Shown: positions 1 to 9,410 of the stretch, piece by piece
How the letters are laid out: each line of letters begins with the position of its first letter
How positions within the stretch are numbered: the first letter of the stretch is position 1
Assembly: GCF_000424285.1 (NCBI RefSeq)
Contig: NZ_KE384157.1
Location: forward strand, 219,167 to 283,166
Direction: 5' to 3'
Length of the DNA stretch: 64,000 nt
Source: Butyrivibrio sp. MB2005
GTDB taxonomy: Bacteria > Bacillota > Clostridia > Lachnospirales > Lachnospiraceae
Program-made: the position numbers and the translations under genes
Notes under the pieces: model-generated
The model's database searches: none
What the model was told of the DNA's origin: nothing
What the model saw: only the letters and a program-made list of their open reading frames with translations

Positions 1-774
1 TTTTATAAGCTCATCTACGATAACCTCAGGAAGTCCGTCGGTCTTTTTCACAACATCTTCAAACTGAATGCTCTCACCTGTTACGGGATCAAAATTGTAG
101 CCTGTAAAGCCTGTGACGCCGTGAGCTCCTGCCATGTATGTGTAATCTGACATTAAAAATGAGACTACTTTGCTGTCGGATCTGACGGGATACATATCAT
201 GGTCACTTTCAAAGCCCACGCCCCATCCATTTTCGAAAACGTCATTTATATCAGCTATATTATCAGAGAAAAAGCTGCTTACGTCTGCCTTTAGGGCATC
301 GCTTGTATTATCCAGTGCTTCCTGAAGCTTTGGATATTTGTCTTTTACATTTTTTTCAAGGGTAATTGTATAGTAATTGCCACTGGCTATACCGGTATAA
401 TCCCTGGAAAGCTCCATGGGAAAATTCTTGAAGGTATAGTCAATGCTTTCCAATTGTTCTGTGGATGAAGCAGAATCGCTCTCAGAATCAGAAGCAGATG
501 CATCTTCAGCAGAAGCTTCACCGGCACTGGAATCTGATTCGTCTGATGCATCTGTGTTATCAGCGCTGTTCGATGCGCCTGCATCTTCATCACTCTTTTT
601 TGTGGGTGCCCCGGTTCCATCGTCTGTGCTTTCAGCACTCTGCTGAGCCCGGTCATCAGTTCCTGCGCCTGACTGCTTAGACTCATTTTTTCCGCAGCCA
701 AAAGTCAGCACAAGTGAACCTGCCATAGCTAATGCCAGAATTCTTTTAAGAAAAAGATTTCTCCCTTTGTACAT
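1..774 (-). CDS. Secreted lipoprotein with RsiV/DUF3298-like domain (3' end missing)
   Basis: The reading frame is open from an ATG at 774 to the left edge of the window, so only the first 258 residues are seen. The N-terminus has positive residues, a hydrophobic stretch and a lipobox ending LTFGC, so it should be a membrane-anchored lipoprotein. About 70 residues of Ser/Asp/Glu/Ala-rich linker follow. A folded region then contains a GAHG motif followed by NFDPVTGE, which resembles the DUF3298/RsiV-type domain of secreted Clostridia and Bacillus proteins. A good ribosome site (GAGGAGGG) lies just upstream. The next upstream gene is also a lipoprotein with a similar acidic linker. Ligand and function are unknown; the domain assignment is from memory of the family motif. 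Confidence 0.8.
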   Translation of the reverse strand, partial: MYKGRNLFLKRILALAMAGSLVLTFGCGKNESKQSGAGTDDRAQQSAESTDDGTGAPTKKSDEDAGASNSADNTDASDESDSSAGEASAEDASASDSESDSASSTEQLESIDYTFKNFPMELSRDYTGIASGNYYTITLEKNVKDKYPKLQEALDNTSDALKADVSSFFSDNIADINDVFENGWGVGFESDHDMYPVRSDSKVVSFLMSDYTYMAGAHGVTGFTGYNFDPVTGESIQFEDVVKKTDGLPEVIVDELIK

Positions 775-856
775 TTTCCCTCCTCATAAGACACTGATAT
801 CGCAGTGTCGTCTGCAAACGTGAATTACCACGATGTGCCTTTTAATACATAACAGC

Positions 857-2035
857 TCACGGCTTCACTGATATCTCATAGATTCCGCCGTAGTCAGATT
901 CCTGCCAGGTGCCCCCTCCCTCGCCCCAGGGATCAGCGTATTTTCCTGCCTTCTCATCATAGGTGGCATTTTTATAGGTGACACTTAAGGTGCCATCATC
1001 ATTATTTACAACCTTTGAGTAGTTCACATTAACAAGGCCGTTTTCTCTCTTATAGATGTTATCAACCTGATAACCCTCTGCCTTTATCTCAGATGCCAGA
1101 TCGGTTCCCACTATCTCAGCCAGCTCATCCTCAGAAATGCTGACAGCTCCGTACTCCTTGTAGTCCTTGCTGCTCTCATCATAGTGGAAGTAATAGGGCT
1201 TCCAGGTATGACCTGTCCACATGTATGATGATTCATCGCCCTCTGTAAAATCACAGAAATTGTCGTAGGCACTAAGTGTCATATTTATCTCAGTTGGATC
1301 TTCTCCCACATAGAAATCACCAATTCCTGAAATAGCGGACTCTACGGGCTTATTCCCATCAACATAATAGATATGGGAAACAAGAGCAGTTACATAGGCT
1401 TCATTAAAAAGTGCAAATCTTCTGCTTCCGCAGTCCATATATCTGAAAACACTTTCATTATCGTTGTAATAAAGTGTTCCCTTGAAAACCTCATCGCATT
1501 TGTCACTGCTTGCAAAGTAAACGGTCCCTTCACACCAGTTCATGTCATCGGGCTCAGAGCCTGCAAAAACAAAGCCCTCAAAGGTTCCATCCCCATCAAA
1601 ATCATCGATGCAGTTGTATCTGATATCACCTGATGCTGCGCCGGTAGTAGATGCAACATTATCCAAGATGGCATACAAATCATCATCGGTTATGGTGCTT
1701 GATGCAAGCTTATCGCCAGAGGAACTTCCTGTTTCTTCGCTGGCTGCATCTGATGCCTCAGAAGTGTCATTAGTTTCTGTTGCGTTCTGATCTTCAGTGC
1801 CTGCTGTCTCAGCATTTTTCTCACTATCAGCGTCTGTTTCAGATGCCTCAGAAGTTGCGTTCTCTGATTCACTGCTCGCAGCTTCATCAGCATTTTCCTC
1901 ACTGATATCCTGCAATTTCTCCTGAATAAGTCCGGTTGAATTTTCTTCTGAATTACCTTTAGCACCACACCCTGACATAGCCATCGCTGCTGCCGTCATA
2001 ACAACCAGTGCACCTGCAAATATTCTTTTCCTCAT
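857..2035 (-). CDS. Lipoprotein of unknown function with acidic linker
   Basis: A 392-residue lipoprotein. The ATG at 2035 is preferred over an in-frame ATG at 2107 because GAGGGGG sits 8 nt upstream and the signal peptide MRKRIFAGALVV...MSGCG begins there; the longer version would start inside a repeat. Residues about 25-110 are a low-complexity Ser/Thr/Glu/Asp/Ala linker like that of the neighbouring lipoprotein. The remaining 280 residues form one folded extracellular domain rich in Tyr, Trp and Asp, with a segment reading DDFDGDGTFEGFVFAG that resembles an EF-hand-like calcium loop (DxDxDG). I do not recognise the family. The 64-bp repeat array lies directly upstream, in its leader. Confidence 0.85.
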   Translation of the reverse strand: MRKRIFAGALVVMTAAAMAMSGCGAKGNSEENSTGLIQEKLQDISEENADEAASSESENATSEASETDADSEKNAETAGTEDQNATETNDTSEASDAASEETGSSSGDKLASSTITDDDLYAILDNVASTTGAASGDIRYNCIDDFDGDGTFEGFVFAGSEPDDMNWCEGTVYFASSDKCDEVFKGTLYYNDNESVFRYMDCGSRRFALFNEAYVTALVSHIYYVDGNKPVESAISGIGDFYVGEDPTEINMTLSAYDNFCDFTEGDESSYMWTGHTWKPYYFHYDESSKDYKEYGAVSISEDELAEIVGTDLASEIKAEGYQVDNIYKRENGLVNVNYSKVVNNDDGTLSVTYKNATYDEKAGKYADPWGEGGGTWQESDYGGIYEISVKP

Positions 2036-2072
2036 AATACTTCCCCCTCGTATATATTTTTCGTTGCCTTTA

Positions 2073-2375
2073 TTACGGGTCCAAATACTTTTTCCTACTT
2101 CATCCACGTAATCTAGATCATATTATGACTTTCTTACGGGGGTAAATATTGTTTTCCCTACTCACCCACGTAGTCCAGGCCATATTCCATGACTTTCTTA
2201 CGGGGGTAAATATTGTTTTCCCTACTCACCCACGTAATCTAAGCCATATTCCATAACTTTCTTACGGGGGTAAATATTGTTTTCCCTACTCACCCACGTA
2301 ATCCAGGCTATAATCTTTGCCTTCCTTACGGGAATAAAAAGTGGTTTTCCATTTTCCCCCCGTAATTCAGCCATG
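2073..2375 (-). repeat. 64-bp tandem palindromic repeat, about 4.7 copies
   Basis: Units beginning TTACGGG start at 2073, 2134, 2198, 2262 and 2326. The spacing is 61, 64, 64 and 64 bp, and the last unit is partial. In each unit about 40 bp is bounded by near-inverted ends (TTACGTGGG and CCCCCGTAA on the minus strand) and could fold into a hairpin; about 24 bp separates the hairpins. The inner copies are nearly identical and the outer copies have diverged. The array fills the space between the LysR gene and the second lipoprotein, upstream of the latter. Confidence 0.9.
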
Positions 2376-2441
2376 AGTATACCTACAATAATACAGTTAA
2401 TTATAGCTCAGCTTTCCATGGCTCATTTGATACAACTTTTC

Positions 2442-3338
2442 CTATTTAACGCTTTCCAGTTTATCTACAAAAGTCTGCGCCATTTTGCTTAAGGTAGTTC
2501 CCTTCCTTGTAATATAACCAAAGGTCAGGGTCTCCTCTTCCTTAAGCTTTACAGCTTTTAAATCTGCGGAATTTAGACTGTCTCCAAGCATGGCAGCACC
2601 TACTGCGTAGCCGTCAAGTCCAAGCATAAGCTCAACGGATGTGGCTCTCTCGTTGGTACTGATAACCTTCTTGTAATCATAGGTTGCAAGGGCCTCTTCT
2701 CTGTAATAGAAGGAGGTATTGTCACCCTGATCAAAAACCATGCAGGGATAATCCTGAAGATCCTCCAAGGACAGCTCATCTCTGTCTGCAAGAGGATGAT
2801 CTTTTCTTAAATAAACATAGGTATTTCTAGTGAATAACTCGTGGAATTCTAATGATGCGTCTGCAAAAACCTTTTTAAAAGTGCTCTTATTAAAGTCGCT
2901 GAGGGCGATTACCCCAACTTCACTTTTCAAGGTCTTGATATCTTCTATAACCTCGCCGGTCTGGGTCTCTCTGATGGAAAACTGATACTCCTCAAGGTCA
3001 TACTCTCTGACGGTCTCGATAAATGCATTAACAGCGATCGTGTAATGCTGCATTGATACGGAAAATGTAGGCTTGTGTCCCTTGCCGCTAAGATACTTAT
3101 TCTCGACCTTCTCAAACTGCTCAACCGCACTTCTTGCGTAGGCAATAAAAGAGGCTCCGGCTGCGGTAGTCACGACGCCGTTATGTACTCTTTCAAAAAT
3201 CTGAATGCCCAGCTCACTCTCAAGATCTCTGACTGCACTGGAAAGTCCCGGCTGCGAAACATAGAGTCTGTCAGCAGCTTTTCGCATGGAGCATTCTTCA
3301 TCTATTGCAATAACATATTTAAGCTGTAATATGGTCAT
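2442..3338 (-). CDS. LysR-family transcriptional regulator, CysB-like
   Basis: A 298-residue LysR regulator. The ATG at 3338 is chosen because GGGGGAG lies 7 nt upstream and the protein then opens with the usual MTILQLKYVIAI. Residues 1-60 are the winged helix-turn-helix (AADRLYVSQPGLSSAVRDLE); about 90-295 is the substrate-binding effector domain. It is a clear paralogue of the LysR gene at 14793-15719: both share an SVS-QHYT-A-NAFIE segment. Together they bracket the cysteine, methionine and nitrogenase-like genes. By analogy with CysB, CymR and MetR systems the effector is probably a sulfur-pathway metabolite such as O-acetylserine (inference). Confidence 0.92.
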   Translation of the reverse strand: MTILQLKYVIAIDEECSMRKAADRLYVSQPGLSSAVRDLESELGIQIFERVHNGVVTTAAGASFIAYARSAVEQFEKVENKYLSGKGHKPTFSVSMQHYTIAVNAFIETVREYDLEEYQFSIRETQTGEVIEDIKTLKSEVGVIALSDFNKSTFKKVFADASLEFHELFTRNTYVYLRKDHPLADRDELSLEDLQDYPCMVFDQGDNTSFYYREEALATYDYKKVISTNERATSVELMLGLDGYAVGAAMLGDSLNSADLKAVKLKEEETLTFGYITRKGTTLSKMAQTFVDKLESVK

Positions 3339-3445
3339 GTTGAGGCTCCCCCAATGATAGTTCGTTTCAAACATGATACCACATTACAGCTTATTGTAGT
3401 AGGAAGGATTATTTAGATTTACTCAGTGGCATACTGAGCTTTGGC

Positions 3446-3474
3446 AAAAACATCTCTTTGGCAGTATGAGATGT
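3446..3474 (-). terminator. Probable terminator of cysK
   Basis: On the minus strand a 7-bp stem (ACATCTC / GAGATGT, 11-nt loop) is followed by TTTTTG, 26 nt after the cysK stop codon. The stem is short, so strength is uncertain. Confidence 0.5.
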
Positions 3475-3499
3475 CTGTATGTTATCTTGGTAAGTTTGC

Positions 3500-4435
3500 T
3501 TAGTTTGCAAAAAGCGGTGTAGACAGATATCTGTCTCCTGAGTCGGGAAGGAGAACTACTATGTTCTTTCCCTTAAACTCTTCTCTCTCTGAAAGGATTC
3601 TTGCTGCCTTAAGGGCTGCACCGGATGAGATGCCAACAAGAATACCTTCGGAGTGTGCGAATCTTCTGCCTTCTTCGAAAGCATCTTCGTTTTCAATAGC
3701 GATTACTTCGTCGTATACCTTGGTGTTAAGAACATCCGGTACGAAGCCTGCGCCGATACCCTGAATCTTATGAGCTCCTGAAGTACCCTGTGAAAGAACG
3801 GGGCTTGATGCGGGCTCAACTGCGATAACCTTAACATTAGGATTCTGCTCCTTAAGGTATTCGCCTACACCTGTGATTGTTCCGCCGGTACCAACGCCTG
3901 CGATGAACACATCAACCTTACCGTCTGTCTGCTCCCAAATCTCGGGGCCTGTTGTTGCTTTATGTACAGCAGGGTTTGCGGGATTCACAAACTGTCCAAG
4001 GATGATTGATCCTTCGATCTCCTTCTCAAGCTCCTCAGCCTTTGCAATTGCTCCCTTCATTCCCTTAGCGCCTTCTGTAAGTACCAGCTCTGCGCCGTAT
4101 GCCTTAAGAAGATTTCTTCTCTCAACACTCATGGTATCAGGAAGTGTAAGGATTGCCTTGTAGCCCTTAGCTGCTGCTACTGCTGCAAGTCCGATTCCTG
4201 TGTTACCTGATGTGGGCTCTATAATTGTTGCGCCGGGCTTAAGCTTTCCACTCTTTTCTGCTTCTTCGATCATTGCAAGGGCGATTCTGTCCTTAACTGA
4301 TCCTGCAGGATTTAAGTACTCAAGCTTTGCTAAGATTGTTGCATTTGTAACTCCTGCATTTTTACTATATCCATTTAATTTAAGAAGTGGTGTCTTACCA
4401 ATAAGTTCAAGTGCGCTTTCTTTAATCTGTGCCAT
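3500..4435 (-). CDS. cysK: Cysteine synthase A (O-acetylserine sulfhydrylase)
   Basis: A 311-residue fold-type II PLP enzyme that converts O-acetylserine plus sulfide to cysteine and acetate in the cytoplasm. The PLP lysine lies in NPAGSVKDR (around residue 47), the phosphate- and substrate-loop motif is [12 protein letters not shown] (around 74), and a C-terminal GISSGAA loop is present. Length is normal for CysK. The start has GGAGGAG upstream. It follows metQ with a 150-bp gap that contains a TATAAT-like box at 4496-4501 on the minus strand, so it may have its own promoter as well as read-through from the met genes. A second, more divergent paralogue of the MccA type lies at 13818. Confidence 0.96.
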   Translation of the reverse strand: MAQIKESALELIGKTPLLKLNGYSKNAGVTNATILAKLEYLNPAGSVKDRIALAMIEEAEKSGKLKPGATIIEPTSGNTGIGLAAVAAAKGYKAILTLPDTMSVERRNLLKAYGAELVLTEGAKGMKGAIAKAEELEKEIEGSIILGQFVNPANPAVHKATTGPEIWEQTDGKVDVFIAGVGTGGTITGVGEYLKEQNPNVKVIAVEPASSPVLSQGTSGAHKIQGIGAGFVPDVLNTKVYDEVIAIENEDAFEEGRRFAHSEGILVGISSGAALKAARILSEREEFKGKNIVVLLPDSGDRYLSTPLFAN

Positions 4436-4585
4436 TTTCTTTCTCCTCCAATATCTTAAGTATTTGCCTTACGTGGCTTCGTTCTTTTTGTTGATATTAT
4501 AGTAGCACAGTAAAAAGTTTAACAAAAACAAGTAAAACTGATTGCTGGTTATAAGTATTAGTTTTCGCGCGATAATCTGAGGTTA

Positions 4586-5488
4586 TCACTTAACAGGGAT
4601 AACTGCGCCATTATACTTATCCTCAATGAACTTCTGGGTATCCTCATCAAGAAGCGCTGCCACCAGTGCCTTGATTGCCGGGTTGTCCTTATTCTCAGTT
4701 CTTACAGCGATGATGTTAGCATATGGGCTGTCTGCACCTTCACTGAAAAGCCTTGCTGAATCAATGCCTGCTTCCAGAGCCTTGTTTGTGTTTGTGATAA
4801 AGAAGTCATAGTCATCCTTGGTAGGGATGATCTGAGCTGAATCAAGCTCTACAATTTCAAGCTGAACTGTGTACTCTTCAATATCTGAAACGGAAGCGCT
4901 AAGTGAATCCTGAACGCCGTCAGCAAGCTTGATGAATCCGTTCTGCTCTAAGATTCTAAGAGCACGATACTCATTTGTAGCATCGTTAGGAATAGCTACA
5001 ACGTCGCCTTCCTCGATCTCATCCTTGGATGTGTACTTATCGGAATAAGCTGTGATAGGCTCAACATGGATATCGCCTGCATCCACAAGATCATATCCGT
5101 TTGCTTCAATCTCTGACTGAAGATAGGGATCATGCTGGAAATAGTTAAAATCTATCTCCCCTGCGTTTAGCTTCTCATTGGTTGTTGAATCTGCTGCCGT
5201 AGCAACAAGATCAATCTCGATTCCCTGCTCAGCAAGCTTGGGCTTAACATACTCGATGATTTCTGAGTGAGGTACCAGATCTACGATACCCTTAAGTACC
5301 ACGGTTTCTCCCTCGGGAGCATCTGTTGTTGCTACAGCCTCATCTGATACTTCCTCAGTTGCATCAGCCTGATCTTCAGCTACAGTTGCTGCAGCCTCTG
5401 CCTTATCACCTGCGCTTTTTCCGCAGCCTGCAAGAACTGATAAAGCTGTTACTGTTGTGAGAATGATAGATAGTGTCCTTTTTTTCAT
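4586..5488 (-). CDS. metQ: Methionine-type ABC transporter, substrate-binding lipoprotein
   Basis: A 300-residue NlpA/MetQ-family lipoprotein with a signal peptide ending in LAGCGKS. The typical MetQ sequence VPHSEIIEYVKPKL follows about 75 residues in, with NYFQHDPYL and a C-terminal segment on an ALLDEDTQKFIEDKYNGAVIPVK-like pattern. It captures methionine (or analogues) outside the membrane for MetI/MetN. A strong AAGGAGG ribosome site is present. The genes run metN, metI, metQ on the minus strand. Between the nitrogenase-like genes and cysK the natural substrate could be another methylthio or sulfur compound (inference). Confidence 0.95.
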   Translation of the reverse strand: MKKRTLSIILTTVTALSVLAGCGKSAGDKAEAAATVAEDQADATEEVSDEAVATTDAPEGETVVLKGIVDLVPHSEIIEYVKPKLAEQGIEIDLVATAADSTTNEKLNAGEIDFNYFQHDPYLQSEIEANGYDLVDAGDIHVEPITAYSDKYTSKDEIEEGDVVAIPNDATNEYRALRILEQNGFIKLADGVQDSLSASVSDIEEYTVQLEIVELDSAQIIPTKDDYDFFITNTNKALEAGIDSARLFSEGADSPYANIIAVRTENKDNPAIKALVAALLDEDTQKFIEDKYNGAVIPVK

Positions 5489-5556
5489 GTGTTTTTCCTC
5501 CTTAAATGTGCTTAGCGTTTAGTATCTATTCTTATCGCTTAAAAAAGCGGAAGAAC

Positions 5557-6267
5557 CTAAAGTAGATTTCTGGTTTTAAGTATTCTGTTTGATACGAGAT
5601 TTCCAATCCCCTGTGTCAGCTGAACAAGGATTACAAGAATGTATACGCAGGTGAAGAGCCTGTCATGCTGGAATCTCTGGTATCCGAATCTTACGGCTAT
5701 GTCGCCGATTCCCCCTGCCCCGAACATTCCGGCCAGGGCTGTCATGGAAATGACGGAAATGACCGCCACCGTGAAGCCTCTTATGAGACCGGGCAATGTT
5801 TCGGGGATGATCACCTTGGTGATTATCTGAAAATTCGTGCTTCCTATGGATTTGGCTGCCTCAATTTTTCCCTTTCCTATTTCCAAAAGCGAGCTCTCAA
5901 CAATTCGTGCATACATAGGAATACAGCTGGCTGATATGGCGATGATACATGCGTTGGTGCCGTAGGATTTTCCAAAGATTAGTCTTGCTACAGGTATCAT
6001 CAGTATTATCATTACCATCTGTGGTAGTGAACGAAGGACGTTAATGATCCATCCTGCGGTCACATAAGGCGCCGTCAGCGGAAGCAGTCCATCAGGGCTT
6101 GTAATAGTAAGAAAAATCCCAAGTAGTATTCCAAAGATCAAAACTATAAGCGACGATATGACCGTCATGTAAATTGTCTCTCCGACAGGTGTTACAAGCT
6201 CCTTCCAAATATCAGGATTGAAGGAAGCTTTGATAACATCCCATAAAGATGAATCAAGTAAACTCAT
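5557..6267 (-). CDS. metI: Methionine-type ABC transporter permease
   Basis: A 236-residue integral membrane permease with about five to six membrane segments. The conserved MetI region AAKSIGSTNFQIITKVIIPETLPG (EAA loop, about residues 137-160) docks the ATPase. Length is slightly above the usual 217. Its ATG overlaps the metN stop codon by 4 nt (6264-6267) and its ribosome site GGAGGGAG lies inside the end of metN, indicating translational coupling. Confidence 0.95.
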   Translation of the reverse strand: MSLLDSSLWDVIKASFNPDIWKELVTPVGETIYMTVISSLIVLIFGILLGIFLTITSPDGLLPLTAPYVTAGWIINVLRSLPQMVMIILMIPVARLIFGKSYGTNACIIAISASCIPMYARIVESSLLEIGKGKIEAAKSIGSTNFQIITKVIIPETLPGLIRGFTVAVISVISMTALAGMFGAGGIGDIAVRFGYQRFQHDRLFTCVYILVILVQLTQGIGNLVSNRILKTRNLL

Positions 6268-7046
6268 ATTCCGGCTCCCTCCGACAGGCTGATATTCTGG
6301 AACTCATTAAATACCTTGGCGAACAGTTCACCTGTCCTGCTCTTGGGATTATTGAAAATTCCTGCAACGGTTCCCTTCTCGATGATCTTTCCTTCCTCTA
6401 AAACGGCCATTCTGTTACAGCTGTATCTGATGGCGTCAAGCTCGTGGGTTATCATCAGGATCGTTATGCCTGCCTTTTTATTTATTTCCTTTAAAAGATC
6501 AAGGATCTGGATTGTAGTCTGTGGATCCAGGGCCGATGTGGCTTCATCTGAAAGAAGGAGCTCAGGCTTATTAACAAGTGCCCTTGCTATTCCAACTCTC
6601 TGCTTTTGTCCGCCGGATAAGCCTCCGGGATATGCATCCAGCTTGTCGGATAGTCCCACAAGCTCTGCGGTTTCAAGAACTCTTTCCTTAATTTTGTTTT
6701 TCGGAAAACCACTGACCTCCAAGGGATAGGCGATATTCCTATACACGGTTCTTGAATCGAAAAGATTGAAATTCTGGAAAACCATTCCGATTTTTCTTCT
6801 CTCCTCAAGGAGCTGTTTTTTATCAAGTGAAAGAATGTCCACTCCTCCAACCTTTATGGAACCGCCATTTGGTGTTTCAAGCCTGTTGATGCATCTTGCA
6901 AGGGTAGATTTGCCTGCGCCGCTAAAACCGATGATGCCATAAATCTCTCCCTGCTCGACCTCCAAATCTATGCCCTTTAGAACCTCTAAATCTTCTCCCC
7001 GAACGATATATGTTTTTTGTAAATTTTCTATTTCGACATAACTCAT
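6264..7046 (-). CDS. metN: Methionine-type ABC transporter ATPase lacking the regulatory domain
   Basis: A 260-residue ABC ATPase. Walker A is GFSGAGKST (about 42-50), the signature is LSGGQKQRVGIARAL (about 143), Walker B is ELLLSDEATSALDP and the H-loop is MITHELDAI. Canonical MetN has about 340 residues and ends in an NIL/ACT-like domain that binds methionine and trans-inhibits transport. This protein ends at about residue 260, so that domain is missing; the stop is coupled to metI, so it is not an edge artefact. No strong ribosome site precedes the ATG; the upstream gap of 100 bp holds only a small CCGG hairpin. It follows the NifB-like gene in the same direction. Confidence 0.93.
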   Translation of the reverse strand: MSYVEIENLQKTYIVRGEDLEVLKGIDLEVEQGEIYGIIGFSGAGKSTLARCINRLETPNGGSIKVGGVDILSLDKKQLLEERRKIGMVFQNFNLFDSRTVYRNIAYPLEVSGFPKNKIKERVLETAELVGLSDKLDAYPGGLSGGQKQRVGIARALVNKPELLLSDEATSALDPQTTIQILDLLKEINKKAGITILMITHELDAIRYSCNRMAVLEEGKIIEKGTVAGIFNNPKSRTGELFAKVFNEFQNISLSEGAGI

Positions 7047-7146
7047 ATCTGTTTTACATGACCGGATTTTCCGGGCATTTCCCCTTTAAGTCATAATTGG
7101 CTATTAGTCAAAGCCATGTCTCTTTTTCAATTAGTATATAAATCAT

Positions 7147-8406
7147 TTAACCGTGACTGAAGGTCTCAGCCACCTCCTCTGTTCTACCTTTATAAAGCTC
7201 TGTGTGAAGGTCTTTTCCTGAACCGGGAATTCCAAGAGCATCTGCTCTGCAGTGCTGGCAGTGTCTGAAAACTTCAATGTATCTTCCTGCTCTCTGTCTT
7301 ACCTCTTCAAGCTCGTGGCAGGTAGGTGCCGGTATATCAGCCATTCCGTTCTGCGGAATAAGAGGAATAATATTAAGAATTGAAGCACCAAGTTCAGATA
7401 CCTTTTTGGCAACCTCTTCTATATGTGAGCTGTTGATACCGGGAACCATGACGCTGTTGATCTTAACAACTATTCCAAGCTCTACAGCTCTCTTTATTCC
7501 TTCAAGCTGATTCTTTATAAGAAGCTCTGCTCCCTCGATACCCTCATGCTTTACGCCGTTTTCATCGATAACAAACTCGTTGATCTGAGCCTCAATCTCA
7601 GGATCGATGGCATTGACGGTAACTGTAATGGTCTCGATTCCGATCTCTGCAATTCTGTCCACCTTTTTGTGAAGGCAGAAGCCATTGGTTGAAAGGCAGC
7701 TTATAAGCTCCGGATATTCCTTCTTAACTAAAGCAAAGGTTTCAAGGGCTGAATCAGTTGCCAGCGTATCACCGGGGCCTGCGATTCCAACAACAGAAAG
7801 CTCAGGGCATAATTCCTTTGCTCTCTTAATTGTTTCCACTGCCTCCTGGGGCTTTAATACCAGTGAGCTGACGCCGGGTCGTATAAGTGACTTATCAAAA
7901 CGGCGAGTGCAGAATTTGCACTGAATGTTGCAGGAAGGACTGACGGGAAGATGGATTCTTCCTGCTGTCATGTTTGCCCCTCCGCTCATGCAGGGATGCT
8001 TTTTCTGAAGATGCTGGAAATTCTGATTTTTCCTTGGCTTTACTACCTCTGTGTATCTTGAATCAATGAGCTTAACCCTTCCGTGAAGGATATTATCAAG
8101 AATCATAACTACAGGTCTGTCCACATCTATTGCCTGAACCTGCTTTCTCTCAAGCACTGTTCTTGCACCGTTTCCGCTGCATTCAGCAAATACTGCATGG
8201 CAATCCTCAATTGTCTCTGTCACGGCATCCATTCGCTCGTCATGATGCTTGTGATCAAGACAGGCTCTCTCTACCTGTCTGATCTCAACTCTTTTGTAGT
8301 CGTCTGCTTCAGTATTAATTTCATATATGTCAAATCTCTCCGCAGCGCCGAAATGTCTGTCTACACTTACTCCGTCGCTGGTGGCGAATGCCGTTCTGAT
8401 AATCAT
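7147..8406 (-). CDS. NifB-like radical SAM protein with N-terminal NifX-type domain
   Basis: A 419-residue protein. Residues 1-120 resemble the dinitrogenase iron-molybdenum-cofactor domain (NifX/NifY): FATSDGVSVDRHFGAAERFDIY and a CSGNGA segment. Residues about 150-400 are a radical SAM barrel of the NifB type, with the CNIQCKFC iron-sulfur motif (Cys159, Cys163, Cys166), GIAGPGDTLA and LSTNGF. NifB fuses two Fe4S4 clusters and inserts carbide to give the NifB-cofactor precursor. In the usual fusion the NifX-type domain follows the radical SAM domain; here it comes first. The gene is 26 nt downstream of the NifH-like gene, so it probably matures the cluster of the adjacent D/K enzyme. The ribosome site is weak. 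Confidence 0.9.
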   Translation of the reverse strand: MIIRTAFATSDGVSVDRHFGAAERFDIYEINTEADDYKRVEIRQVERACLDHKHHDERMDAVTETIEDCHAVFAECSGNGARTVLERKQVQAIDVDRPVVMILDNILHGRVKLIDSRYTEVVKPRKNQNFQHLQKKHPCMSGGANMTAGRIHLPVSPSCNIQCKFCTRRFDKSLIRPGVSSLVLKPQEAVETIKRAKELCPELSVVGIAGPGDTLATDSALETFALVKKEYPELISCLSTNGFCLHKKVDRIAEIGIETITVTVNAIDPEIEAQINEFVIDENGVKHEGIEGAELLIKNQLEGIKRAVELGIVVKINSVMVPGINSSHIEEVAKKVSELGASILNIIPLIPQNGMADIPAPTCHELEEVRQRAGRYIEVFRHCQHCRADALGIPGSGKDLHTELYKGRTEEVAETFSHG

Positions 8407-8432
8407 TTAAATCACCAACCTTCTGTACCTTT

Positions 8433-9368
<936 letters not shown>

Positions 9369-9410
9369 TTAATTAGCCTTGTTCTTGTGATTTGTTTCTT
9401 TTGTTATTCA

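Noticed and set aside
443..701. Overlapping open frames opposite and out of frame with the first lipoprotein
   Set aside because: They reflect the low-complexity linker codons; the real frame continues through the whole region with signal peptide and lipobox.
2036..2107. N-terminal extension of the second lipoprotein from the ATG at 2107
   Set aside because: It would place 24 extra residues before the signal peptide, starting in the repeat array; the ATG at 2035 has a strong ribosome site.
4436..7146. SAM riboswitch or T-box upstream of the met and cys genes
   Set aside because: The gaps before metN and cysK are only 100-150 bp and show no SAM-box or T-box consensus or terminator/antiterminator pair.
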